Source: Typha latifolia
Taxonomy: Eukaryota > Streptophyta > Magnoliopsida > Poales > Typhaceae
Direction: 5' to 3'
DNA: 64,000 bases
NCBI GenBank assembly: GCA_019914945.1
Contig: CM034099.1
Coordinates: 6,200,001 to 6,264,000, forward strand
The notes beneath the pieces are model-generated. The model was not told the origin of the DNA, ran no database searches, and worked only from the letters and a program-made list of their open reading frames with translations. Shown here piece after piece: positions 1 to 19,442 of this stretch. The translations under genes were made by a program, and so were the position numbers. Numbering within the stretch: position 1 is the stretch's first letter; every line of letters begins with the position of its first letter.

Positions 1-117
1 TAATATCATCGAAAGATAATTGTGACGTAATTTTTTTTTTAGTTCTCCTTTTCTTTTCATGCTTAACTTTCATCTATTCTCCTTTTTTCATTTCATAGTC
101 AAAACTAATTCTTGCAG

Positions 118-384
118 AACATTTCACCTCTGGAATTACCCAAATGCTGATGTTCAACTCTTTGGTGAGGTAAATTATCCATGTCTCTGAATGACTGAAT
201 GACCTCTCAAACTTCTAGCATTGAGGACTGTAGCAAAAAAGTATCATGTTTTCTCTGTTTTCAGGGGCTAATCAGTTGGACAAGTACTTGTTATTTTGTT
301 TATACCCCATTTTTGATCAACTTGTCACGATGGCTGAAGTCAGTCATTGTTGCAACTGATGACAAAGACCAAGCAGTTCAATAG
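118..384 (+). CDS. Possible last two exons of an unidentified plus-strand gene (partial)
   Basis: A 52-bp stretch (118-169) is bounded by a good acceptor (cttgcag) and a GAG/gtaaat donor, and reads openly as [18 protein letters not shown] pyrimidine-rich acceptor follows at 264. From 265 the frame continues about 40 codons to a TAG at 382-384. A second acceptor (atcag, exon from 276) would instead give a frame ending at TGA 357-359. I do not recognise the protein from either tail, so no function is assigned. If real, the gene lies mostly left of the window and converges on the adenylosuccinate lyase gene. It could equally be two chance splice signals; support is limited to splice consensus and protein-like composition. 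Confidence 0.3.
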
Positions 385-1430
385 TTATTGATAATTGAGA
401 TGAAAGAAGAATGTGAGGAATCCTGGTGATGGAACAGTAGGGGAAAGGAAGAGCATTATGATTGAATTTTGTGCAAAGAAAAGTTTCATTTCTCTCTGAA
501 AGTTTTGGTGCAAATTGTTTAGAACAAGCTTCTCGTTAGTGATTGTAACGTGAGAAATTTAATTGCAAGTAGTGAGCTTTTGTATCGAACTCACTGCATT
601 TGTTCTGTAACAAGTCAGATATACAGAACTGTTCACATGTATTACATTACAGTCTAATCTTATAACTCAGATTTAAAACCAATTCTCTCGACTTATTTTA
701 GCTGTCTGCCTTGACCGACAACTATATAGATGTTTAGAAGAGAATACAGAAACTTTTTTCAAATTTTATTTGGTTGTGTTATGCTCACCAAAGTCTTATA
801 TATTTCTTTTTCTTTTCTGTTCTTCTTCTTTTGCCCTTAAAAAGTTTATAGATGTAGCAGTTGGAACTCACTTACAGTTCCTCTCCTCCTCTTCACCTTT
901 GAGAAAGAGCACCTGAAGGACATTCTAATAATTTAAAAATGATCTTTTAATTTGCAAAGCTACCAATACATACTACTCAATGGAGGATAAAGGCCGTGAA
1001 GACTGCTGATGCCTTGAGGGTAGAACATAGATCCTTCCTTATCCATAATCACTTTCAACAATTCCACAGTGAACGACAAATAAAACAGATCAATGCTGTA
1101 CTCCAAGTTTCCATAATTAAATGAAGAACAATATCACCCACACGATTATATGCTACAGAATACTATGTTATTGCCCAGAATATGTTATGAGAACTGTGAC
1201 AAAGTGACATCAGAGATTTGGTGAATTGCATTTCATCAGTATAAATATTACAACAATATAAATATAGAAATTAAATTCTGTTGCAATATGGGAAAAAAAA
1301 GTTTGGTGGATGTCAATCATCTACCATAACCTCATTTATCTGCCTATATTTGCAGAGAATGGCTGAGATTTGGTGACGGTGGAGTGATGGTGCAGTGCAG
1401 TCCATGACTGTAGAACCATCAGACTAGGCT
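385..1430. other. Intergenic region between two convergent 3' ends
   Basis: AT-rich DNA without a convincing coding exon. It probably holds the 3' UTR of the putative plus-strand gene on the left and the 3' UTR of adenylosuccinate lyase (minus strand) on the right, roughly from 1200 to 1430. I see no tRNA, repeat array or transposon end here. Confidence 0.5.
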
Positions 1431-8986
<7,556 letters not shown>

Positions 8987-11542
8987 TGGATTGGGAGTCG
9001 ATCGAGCGTGTGATAGAGTTCGAGGAGGAGGAGGAGGAGGAGCTGCTGTAATCGTTTTGGAACCCTGCCTCTTAAGTTAAAAGTGCTAAAGAGATGACAA
9101 AAGGAAGCGAAGCGAATCCCTGAGACAGAGAGGGTTTTGAGAGCAGTAAAGTCAGAGATTTGCCGAAAATAATGCGCGATGGTTATAATCGCACTCAAAA
9201 TCAGATACTCGGACGAGTGATGATCGATCGCAGTTAGGCGTTTACAGCAGCGAGCTTTGAGCCGGCTTTGGATTCAGGCTCGGCTCGGCTCGGCTCAGAA
9301 GGCGGCAGCTTGGAGGAGGAGGAGGTGCCTTGTGATGAAATAGGTTTGTGAGGGAGAATGTTTCTAGACTTAGCCACTTAGGGTTAGATAGAGATAGGAG
9401 TGGAATAAAAGATCTAAAGATTATAAATATATTTATATAACATTAATAGATATTATATTTTTAATTTTAATTCAAGCTTGGCTCGAAATATAAATCAGGT
9501 TGACACTCATATTCAGCATATTTCTTTATGAATCCATACTACTAATAAGTGAGCCCTATTATTTCTTTTACGTGTCCAATACATTTTAAAACTTAAATAC
9601 GTGACTTAGTGAGTTATAAAACTATTGAATTAAACATTGAATTTTAAGTACAAATTATTTTTCAATTCAACAATTTATGTAGAAAATTAAAAATTATTGA
9701 ATAAACTACAAAGTGTTAGAAGAGAACTTTTGATATAAGTCAATAACGACTTCTAAATATAAATCACTTTTTAAATTCAATAATTTATGTAAAAATTTAA
9801 TGGTTTTACAGTTCACCTAGTCTTGTAGTTAAATTTCAAGGTGAATTCAACGCTTATTAAAAAAAGTTTGGCAGGCTTAAAATACTCAAAAACTCTAAAT
9901 AAGTTTATAGACATGGAAAAAACTTCTATACCTCTTCCAAATTGCATATGTAAATCCAACAGTTGTAATCTCATGTTTGATATTTCTTTCATGCCTAACA
10001 ATTCTTATGATTAGAGGGTATGGTAGAAGAGCTCTATAAACATAGCTCTGCTCGGATTCAGGCCGGCTCGAGCTTAGGTTCTTAGTCTTCAATGCTAGCT
10101 AGGGCAACAGGCTAGGCTTAGCTCGATCTAAAATTAGGCGATTTTAGGTCAGGCTTAGATCGATCTTAGATCGAAGTTGAGCAATTTCTTGGACAGAACA
10201 AGCTTCGATATCTGGTAAGATATTATTACTACTAGTTTATCTCTTTGTTTTACAATCAAAAAATTCAGCCTGTGTTTTAGGAAAGAAGCGTACTCAGTAC
10301 TAATGTTCTCAAGAACAGTATAGTTTGGCCTCTTGCTCTCTTTTATGTATGCAAAAGACCCACGCTTAAGATCAGAACCTTAAAACATTCTGATGCAAAG
10401 TTGGGAGAGATGGGATATGATATTGTTCCAGGAACTAAGGATTAGATCCCAAGGTCTAAAAACTTCCAATTCTGTTCTCAGGATTTGGATGAGATGCCTT
10501 GCAGATAGGAATAAGGTCTGCATATGGAGAACATACACAATTTCTGCAGCTTATTTTTTCAAATATCTTAATATCTAGTATTTTCTCGATTGCAATCAGT
10601 GTGCCGATCGGTTAGCTAAACTGAGTAAAGATAAAACTTTATTCTTCGCATTCATTTCTGATACCTTTCTTTCTTATCAGGAAAAAATATTGTAGCATTA
10701 GCAGGTCAAAAACTTGAAAAACAAAAAAATTAAATGAAATCCAGAACTCAAAAATAATAGAAGATCAAACTGGAGCAACATCATGTACCAGAGAAGGGCT
10801 AGAAGGGAGCTGTATATTGCGATAAACTACTAGTTGAAAACCCCAGCTACAGAGAATTCCTGCTGCATTAGTTGTAAAACGAGATATGGACAGACACCCA
10901 CATTAAACAAAACTGCAAAATCTGGAGCACTCTTGACATTGCCAGAATAATATCATGCGCATAATTTGATATCTTAATCAGATTTGGCACAGCCCACACC
11001 AAGTTGGTATCTTGAATAGATGTAGATTTTGGCATGGCCACCACCAAGTGGCAAGTGGTTCATTGGTTTTTACATGCACCAAACAAGAGCCTTAGTCTCA
11101 AATGTTAATCATAAAACAGTAAACCACCCCATCTGTATGAATAAATGGGAGAAGAGAGCACATATCAACCCTACTCACCTGCAACCCAAAACTGATGATA
11201 ACCCACTAGGAACACAAATTAAAGTTGTCTATGTAGGCCAAAGATATAGACAAACAAATCTGAATATCTTATTATCATACATTATTCAAAATTTGATGGC
11301 CGCATCAAAACGCCAAGAAAATGAAGCCCAAAAGAGCTCCAAGTTCCCAGCAGAAACTGATGGTGTCATATTACAGGGGATGGATGCCTCACTACACCTG
11401 ACGACCTCACAGTATGTACATAACTGGATTATGCAACCAAAAGAAGAAGAAGAAGAAGAAAAATAAGGAGTGGTAGAAAGTAGAAACATTCATGTGGTAC
11501 GGAACTGCAAAATACTTCTACCTTCCTTGCATGAAATCCTGG
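8987..11542. other. Upstream flank of adenylosuccinate lyase and intergenic DNA
   Basis: The first 300 bp or so upstream of the lyase start codon (minus strand) is GC-rich, with a (GAG)n run near 9022-9044 and a ggctc repeat near 9275-9300; it likely holds the 5' UTR and promoter. From 9360 to 10990 the DNA is AT-rich, apart from the possible LINE relic listed separately. About 11000-11542 probably carries the 3' UTR of the next minus-strand gene, including a short gaa repeat at about 11441-11462. Confidence 0.5.
10579..10695 (+). mobile_element. Possible LINE (non-LTR retrotransposon) RNase H relic
   Basis: A short open stretch reads YFLDCNQCADRLAKLS and then about 22 more residues to a TAG. 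The NQCADRLAKL core followed by a hydrophobic tail resembles the end of the RNase H-like domain in plant LINE polyproteins (HREAN.CAD.LAK type). Upstream sequence in the same frame is not clearly related, so this is at best a truncated fossil. Confidence is low because it rests on one short motif. Confidence 0.35.
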
Positions 11543-14500
11543 TTATCCTGCCGCTCTGCTTGTTTCTCCATTGACGCCAACCCCAGGTACTGGTTCCATA
11601 TTGCTGCAAGATCAACAACAAATTGTGTTAGTAACATAATCATAGCATGATTTCATAGGTAAAGTGGCCGTTAGAGGTTTAGAACAATATGACATCAAGA
11701 AACTAGTAAAAGATAAGACTGATAACCACAAAAGAATAGAAGGAAGCATTCTAATGCAAGTTGCATCACAAACAACGCTCGATAACAGAGTCAGACAGTT
11801 TAATTACCAAATAATGACAAATATCATGCCTGCAACTTAGTCTCCAAGCACAATGTCTCCTCGGATTAAGAATGTTGTCATTGTTTCAAGCCATGTAAAC
11901 AGCTTCTAAGAGGGGCAAACCTTTTATCTACTCTTATTTGGTATCTCAGATTATTAGTGATTTATTTATTTCAAAATCAGATTTCTCTCTTTTGTTCACC
12001 CTTTCAAGAAGGGGGGCATATTAAAGGGCCCAAGAGTTACAAGTTTCAGTAACCATCAGCATATTGCAGACAAAATGCTAAGTTTTGAAAGAAGGAACCA
12101 GCATACTTTGCAGAGGAAGAGCTAGAACCACGAGGGCTTATCGTTGAGACATTCTTGTAGAACTGGACAGAGATCAGTCCACCATTTGTTCCTATTGATG
12201 ATTCAGGGGAACCATGAAAGCGTAAACTCGAATTATTCTTCGAAAAAACTCCTGCCAAGGAAAAACCAAGGGTATTAAAATACAAACATGACAGACTAGG
12301 CGTACAATCACCTAACGACTCATGTGCTGCAGTTTATCAATTGCCCCGGTAGGCACATGATGTTTGCAAACCAGCTAAAAGGGCCCAAGCAAATGCAGCT
12401 AGGTGCTTTATATGAATTATTCTTCAGTATAATATGATTTAAGTTATCTTCCAATGACTAGCTGAAAACTGAGAATGACCCATTTCCTATTCCACATATT
12501 ATCTCTACAAGATATGCAACTAGGAACGTTATCTGGAAAGAATTTTAAGATGGACAGAATGTTGGAGGGAGCACAAAATTGTATCATAAGGGAACTATTA
12601 ATGGCAATACAACTGAATGTAATGGAACTTAAGTATATCACACACTTACTGTGTGGATGGTGGGTACTGACGGATTAATTAAGTACTTCACAAAACCTGG
12701 TCTTTGATGACCACTTTCCAGTTCATACATTAGATATGACTTTCATCCAAGTCAAATAACACTGTGTGGGTATACATTATAACTATAACAAAATAGAAGT
12801 GGAAAAGGTCAATTTAAGTATTTCATAACACCTAAAGGATTCGGTTACCATTGTTTAGCTGATACATAAAATGATTTTCATCCAAGTCAAAGAAATGGCA
12901 GGAAGGAAGAAGGTGAACTGGGAACCGTTAAGACCTAAGGTGATCAATACCAGTGCAGCAACGAAAATTTTCGCATAGGACATGAGATAACAAAACATTA
13001 CCAGGAAAAGAGAAAAACGATAACTATCTGCGTAAGAGCTGAGCTACCGCAGCTTGATAAAATATTAAAATTCTACTATGCATCAATATATCTAGATGAT
13101 AAGTGATAGTTCATTTAGGTCGAGTTAGGAACTGCAAAAATAGGGCACTGGAACATGTAGCAAATCCAACTACAGCAAATAAAGTATGGTAATTAGACCA
13201 CCATCCTAAGCAAAAAAATGACAATTGCTAAAGTTACCTTTTTGCTAAGTTCCCAGAAGTCCTACTTATACACCTTTCCTCTGATGATTATGCAAAAATA
13301 GATGTCCATTGCACCTTATAAGACTTGGTTATGAATGGCGACAATTAAAGAAGCAGATGCTTCATGATATTAGGAAGATATCATCAAGGCAAGACACAGC
13401 TCAATTGAAACTTTTATAATTGCACTGGAGAGAAGTGGTTCAAGTAAAACAAGTAAATAACAGAAAACAACTATCTGGAGTTGGTTGTATAGATCATTTT
13501 CCTCCATTCATCTCCAACCAAAGATCTATGTCAAATCAAGTGCTGTCAGGTCTTTTATTACTATTTTCTCTCATGCCAGTTCTGCTTTACCTTCACTTGG
13601 AAAAAAAGAAAATCTTTCGTTCACATTATCATGGGTTGTCTTCTGGATATATTCAATCATCTTAATCAATTTTCACTTATTCTCCACAAATCTACCCTTA
13701 ACTTGTGCCTAGTACATCTATACTTTCTATATACTCCACATTCCACATTCCACACTCCACACTCCACACTCCACACTCCACACTCCACACATCCATCTCA
13801 ATTCTCATCTTGTTAAATTTCAACATTCTGCATATGTTCTTCCTTTGTACCCAACATGTCAATATAAAGGCATTTTCTGTCTCATAACTATCCTAGAAAA
13901 TTTTCCTTTCACAACATACTAGAAACACTTACCCACTTAGCAATTATGACCTAATTCTATGTGCAATGTTTTAATCGATCTCCCATTTTTAATATTATAG
14001 ATCCAAGTAAGAAAAATACTCCCTCTTAGATTCTTAGTTCTTGTGCAAATAAGGAGTGGTTATTACTTAAAAATAATTTTGCCAGAAGACACCAGCAGTT
14101 CGGCACCAAACAGTAATTGAGAACTACTGAACTAGTAACTAAAAGAATATAAAGAAAAACACCAAAAACTTGATCCTTCAATACCTTGCCATATTATCAC
14201 AAGGCAAAAGAGAACGGTAACAATTAAGGCGCACAAATTGCTATTGGAGGATGTTGACTTGGAATTCTTCATCTTTTTTAGTGCTTTCATCCGCTCAATC
14301 CTTGCACGCTTTAACATTGCGAGTTCAGATATCTCATGGACCAGCTTCTGGTCGGCAGCATCCAGAGGCAAAGGGTTAGGAGGCCGCGGTGGTCTTGGAG
14401 GTTTCTTACAGCGTTTCTTTTTCGGCTTGTCGGTTTCTACCTTCCCTTCCTCTCCCTTAAACCTCCTCCCCACTAAAGCTTCTCCATTGGTGAGATCCTC

Positions 14501-14716
14501 TGAGGAACTGGAAGTGAAATTAGTCGAATGAAGCACCTCTTTGCCCTTCAAGCAACCATCTTCGCCAGTAAAGCCATTCCAAACCTTAACTAGCATTGTT
14601 TTCTCCTCTCCAATGCCAGTGGCGGCATCCTTTGAGCCATCCTGCTCACTTATTATTGTCTTGGTGCCGCTTTCAAGATCGATCACATCTCTATCTCTCA
14701 AGATCTTTGTATCCAT
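11543..14716 (-). CDS. Uncharacterised plant membrane protein, 245 aa (3 coding exons)
   Basis: Coding exons are 14185-14716, 12107-12251 and 11543-11603. Phases close exactly (738 nt, TAA stop) and all borders are GT-AG. I do not recognise a named family. Seen in the protein: an acidic N-terminal half; a basic, proline-rich patch at about residues 98-113 (KPKKKRCKKPPRPPRPPNP); a probable coiled segment (KLVHEISELAMLKRARIERM); a Ser/Asn linker; and one hydrophobic membrane-spanning stretch at about residues 160-178 (LCALIVTVLFCLVIIW). A Ser/Gly-rich tail follows. No signal peptide is apparent, so a single-pass, membrane-anchored protein is likely; orientation is unknown. A 5' UTR intron is suggested by an acceptor (ctacag) at about 14853. 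Exons 2 and 3 are short and rest on splice signals and frame only. Confidence 0.7.
13735..13790. repeat. 7-bp minisatellite (CCACACT)n
   Basis: About eight head-to-tail copies of a 7-mer (early copies ccacatt, later copies ccacact) lie inside the first coding intron of the uncharacterised membrane-protein gene. No function is implied. Confidence 0.85.
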
Positions 14717-14868
14717 TAAAACCGCAATACCAATCTCCTAAATCATCGCAATCATTTGGAAAGAAGTGTTCGGCGAAAGCATTAACTCTCTGCCGAGCCC
14801 AGTGTCAAACTCTCCATTCTTCTGTCGAATTCAGTGATGGAGAGCTCATAACTATCATCTTCCTGTAG

Positions 14869-15238
14869 GATGAAAAATCAAAAAAATATAAGCCAAAAAA
14901 AGCGCAACCTTTTTCACAAGAATCAATCCAAAGAAGAACAAACGAAGTTATTAACGCGTAATGCAGCTAAAATCCCGTTACCAACCAAACTCTCCTTTTC
15001 CAATCCAGCAGAGAACTAGAAAAAGGAAAGGAAAAAACGGAAGGAAAAAAAAAAAAAAAAAAAACCTCAACAACGATACCCAAGTAACGCCAAATGCCCC
15101 AATGCCATGAAACGAAGAGCATAAATTAAAAGCTCTCAACTTTTAACGCTAAAAATAATGGGGAAGCGCTCGCCATCATGTCCAAAGAGACTAAGCGTCA
15201 GATTTGAGACAGATGGCGTCATGAGCTTCTCGCCCACC

Positions 15239-15290
<52 letters not shown>

Positions 15291-16950
15291 CGGATAAAGG
15301 AAGAATGGGATCGGGTTAGGGTTTTGAAAGAAAGTATCCAAAGGTCATTGAGGGGCGTGAAAAATTAAGCGGAGAAGAGAGACAAGAACAGGCTAGTTAA
15401 AAGGGAATTAAAAGGGATTTCAATGGCGTTGGTGTCGGGGGGAGGGAGAGAGAGAGACGGCACACATCTCTTTAATCTGGACCGTCGAATTGAGATTTTG
15501 TGCCACTTAGAGTGTAGGGATCTGCTGCATACGGTATACTTTTCAGATCTTGATTGACTATTGGCTGGAAGGAATTTAGGTTGCATGAAAGCCCTGCATC
15601 CGGAGTTCAGGAAAGCCCTGCAGTTCGGCTGTGCGGTATCTAATAGCAATGGCTTCATGATAAGATGACTTAAAGCTTAGATTGTATAGCTATCTGTTAG
15701 CTAGAAGGTTAAATGAGGCCTAAGTATTTTTATATCATGAGAGGGTTGGCACTTTATCTAATTTATGTCTAGTTTTTTTTTATCTTTTGAATAAATTAAA
15801 AAGAACTCATCAAACAATTTTTTTATGGATCTAATTCACCTCAAAACTTAAATAAAAATGCTTAGTTAGCAAAACCAAACTAGAACAACTTCCAAGTATG
15901 TTTTATGATTAAACAACTAATGTGAAAATTTTAAATGTCACTAAGTGTATGCTAAGTATTATATGTCAGTTTTACTTATGCGATAAAACTCATCTAATCT
16001 CGTATTAAAGTTTTAAATATATTAAATGCATAAAGATTTCATATAAGTCGTTTTTCAATTCAGTAAGCTTTCAAATATAAATTAATAGACTAAAAAGCGA
16101 CATATACAACAACAAAAAAAAATATCTCCTGGTATTTAGCAATTTTTACTCCAATGACTTACATTTGAAAGTCGTCCAATCGGCTGATTTGATGACGTGG
16201 CAAAAACATACTTAATTCTATAATTAAGTTTTAAAGTGTACTAGAATATAAAATAAATAAATTAGGAGGGCTAGTTTGGTAAAAGAAAAGCATAAAAAAA
16301 ACTCCGTGATCAACGCTAACCTTGTACGACCAAACAAATGTGCACAAAGATTTCTAAATTCTATCGAAAAAAAAACAAATGTACACAAGGATTCGCAGCC
16401 AACCACTAGAATATGTCAACTCCTCTTTATATATTTTCTTTTTATCTTTTTCCTAATCGATTCGGAATGGTTTTATCCAAATGGGTCCCTTGTTGAACAA
16501 AGAGCTATGGGCTTATCCCAATGGGCCCGTTGTTATTTGCACTTATTCTTTCTTTTCCTGGAGGGACCCAAAAAAAAAGTCTATTTAAATATAAATCCCC
16601 CAAGAAGTTGTTTGAAGAGCCTAAGAACTACTCTTTTCTGTTTACCATACAATTAATTCAAAGGAAATTAGGACTCACAGACCAAGTAAAGTAAACAGTA
16701 TCATCCTCAGTTACTGGTAAATTGGTGAAAGTTTTTTTTTTCAACCTGGCAATCTTTTATCTTCCATTCTGCTAAGAATTGCTTCTGTTATAATTTTTAA
16801 AAAAAAGGAGCAGTAGGCAGTTCACATTCTATGAATTAGGAAAAGGGTTTATAACTGCAATCTTTTGTTGCCTGTGTGAAGAGCAGATCAATGATCAACT
16901 CATCACAATGCATCAACACAGGAACTAAAGAATAGAAGTACAGATAAGAT
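14869..16950. other. Leader, promoter area and intergenic DNA upstream of the membrane-protein gene
   Basis: On the minus strand, about 15000-15350 looks like the first non-coding exon. It has an AAACCCTAACCC telo-box-like motif at 15314-15326 and a long (CT)n tract at 15240-15288, both common in plant 5' leaders. From 15660 to 16950 the DNA is AT-rich. Short open frames there show no recognisable protein. The right end abuts the last exon of the galactokinase pseudogene. Confidence 0.5.
15240..15288. repeat. (GA)n microsatellite in a probable 5' leader
   Basis: An uninterrupted GA tract of about 49 bp on the plus strand, read as (CT)n in the direction of the membrane-protein gene. (CT)n leaders are frequent in plants. 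Confidence 0.9.
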
Positions 16951-18854
16951 CTAAAACTTGAATATTGCTGCACCACTTGATGGCCAGGAGGCAAATACAT
17001 AAAGATCAAGGTCATCCCTGCTGATGGTACTCTTTCTCAATCCTTCACTGGTAGAACAACTCCTGCGAAAGCAAAAATTGTCAATAAGCACATCTGTGTA
17101 ATAAGAAATCGTAAAAGGAAAGGAATAGTAAAATGATATCCAATTGGATGAGTTTAATGTAGCACATTGGACCTTTAGAGATTTGAGTAGCTGATGACTA
17201 TGATATTGTCTCTAAAGCATATAGATGGAGTGGACAAAGCCATAGGGTCCATGCTACCAAAATACAAGACAATGATATATAACTTCTCGATTTGAATGAT
17301 CACCCAATATATTCACTTTAAGACTAGACAAAGAGATCTGTGACGGGGATGGGTTCTCTTGCAAGTGGACTACATTTTTTTTTTCTGTCCTTCAACTAAG
17401 ACTTGTGTACATATATATACATATGTTAGCCAATAGATTTATTCCAGAACTTGTTCATATTCCCATGCCTACAAATTATGGAAGCCAAGGATATTGCAGT
17501 AAAAGCATTTATAAAATCAACTTTATGTGACTAATCTTTAATTTAAGTATAAACTGAGGAACAATGCTATCTTTAACCAAAGCAACTTCACACCTACCCC
17601 AATCAGCACCTTAAGCCTAGCTCCCAGCGCTCCATGTTATCTTGCAGATTTTTACAAGCTCTTCCAACTGTAGGCAGATAAATAAGGAACAATAAATTAA
17701 AAGTTTTACCAAAGTAGAAAGAAATAGAACCATGAAATACTATGTAAATTTGCACAAACAATCAAGAGAAACAGAAAGTTGATAACAACATGCAAATGCT
17801 CAAGAGATCGTAGCATAACTGACCTTGATTACAAGAAGAAGAAAAAACTATGTCAAGAATTAGTTGAGAGACAAATACATTAAAAGAAATAGCTCAACTG
17901 TAGTACAGCAATAAACCAACTTTTGGTGGATAAATGAACAAATTCAGGATAACTGCTCAACTAGTGGATCTTTTGTTATAAAGTTGCATAAATAAGAATT
18001 GCAGTCTATAACAAAATGAATGGAAACTTGATATAATTTTAGCTTACAAGCAGACAAGTGATTGACTAGTGAATAATATGGAAGGTGGTTGTCTTGATCA
18101 CAATCAGACAAGTGATTCACTACAACTATAGTGACTCCCATTCATGAGATCACCAAGTTTTCTTAGCTTGTCTTCATCACTGCAAAAGATTTTTTTTAAC
18201 TGCTCTTACACATTTTGATAAATAATCGGCAATATATTTCTTGTGTTGATCCTTTGCTGGAATTAGGGACAACATGCAAAGAAAAAAAAATCAATGATCT
18301 ATTGCTTACCCATGGCAAGAACATTCAATGACTTATTTTCATAGTTTTCTAAACAGAAGTTTTATGTTGGTTGGGAAGCTTATCCAACCCTCTTCTATCT
18401 GGTTTTAGGACTGGTTATTGCAAGATATAACATTAAGTGTACATATACAGGGTTGCCCATTCAAGATGTTCTAAAAATATAACTAGTCATGATTATGCAT
18501 GGTAACTCTCAACGCATTAAGTGGCATATTGTCTTGGCTCTTTGCAAATTGCATAGCTGTATTGAGTCACTACTGTAACAGTTGTCTTGCCATTGTTCTC
18601 CTTCTTCTACTCATAACCGTCATGAGGAGTGGGGATTGGCTTGCAAACTCACCGGCAAAATAGCTGAGGAGATCACGAGTGAATCCTAATCTCTTTCCTC
18701 TCCATAAAACTCTAGCAAATCCTCTTCTCCCCATGCCGCCTTCACCATCTTCCTATTTCTTCTTCTCCTCTTTTTCCTTATCTTGCCGAAGGATTCGTTG
18801 TCGAAATCAACCATTGGAGCGTCATTTGAGGTTGCCGAAACAACAGAGACCACT

Positions 18855-18862
18855 CCGAGATC
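18855..18862. repeat. Target-site duplication, left copy
   Basis: CCGAGATC directly left of the hAT element, matching 19435-19442 exactly. Confidence 0.9.
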
Positions 18863-19434
18863 TAGACATGATCATTAGGCCCGACCCGCCCAAACCCGGC
18901 CCGAACTCGCCTGGTTTTAACCGGGCTAAGCCCGGCCCGAGCCTGATTTAGGCCCGGCCCAACCTGAGCCCGATTTAGGCCCGGTCCAACCCGAGCCCAA
19001 TACGATAGTGGGCGACATGGGTTAAGCCTTTGCCCGCCCGGCCCGAAAACCCGATCCACTATTCTAATCTATAGCCCAATCCATAATGTATACATATTTA
19101 TATAATTATTTTAGTCCCACATTGGATAGTTAGTAAACTATATATTAATATATATGTATGTTTTCATAAAAGGTAACTAAAATATCTTCATATAAGCCCA
19201 TTAAACTCGGCCCAATAAAGTATAATATTTTTTATATTTAATGCATTATGTTAGAGCCAATATACTCAACCCAAGCCCAATATATAATAGGCTAGTGGGC
19301 GGTAACGGGCTAGAATATTCTAGCCCGGCCCGACCTGAGTGATTGGTAGATCGGGCCGTGAACAAATATTTAAGTCTGGTTAGCCTGAAAAGCCCGACCC
19401 GAACCTGGCCCAGCCCGCCCGATGATCATGTCTA
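18863..19434. mobile_element. hAT-type non-autonomous element (MITE-like), 572 bp
   Basis: The element begins TAGACATGATCAT (18863-18875) and ends with its exact reverse complement (19422-19434), a 13-bp perfect terminal inverted repeat. Both ends run into GGCCCG-rich subterminal sequence. It is flanked by a perfect 8-bp target-site duplication, CCGAGATC, at 18855-18862 and 19435-19442. Eight-base duplications are the hallmark of the hAT superfamily. No transposase frame is present, so it needs a partner to move. It lies inside a 2.3-kb stretch that replaces the middle of the galactokinase pseudogene. Confidence 0.9.
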
Positions 19435-19442
19435 CCGAGATC
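19435..19442. repeat. Target-site duplication, right copy
   Basis: CCGAGATC directly right of the hAT element, matching 18855-18862 exactly. Confidence 0.9.
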
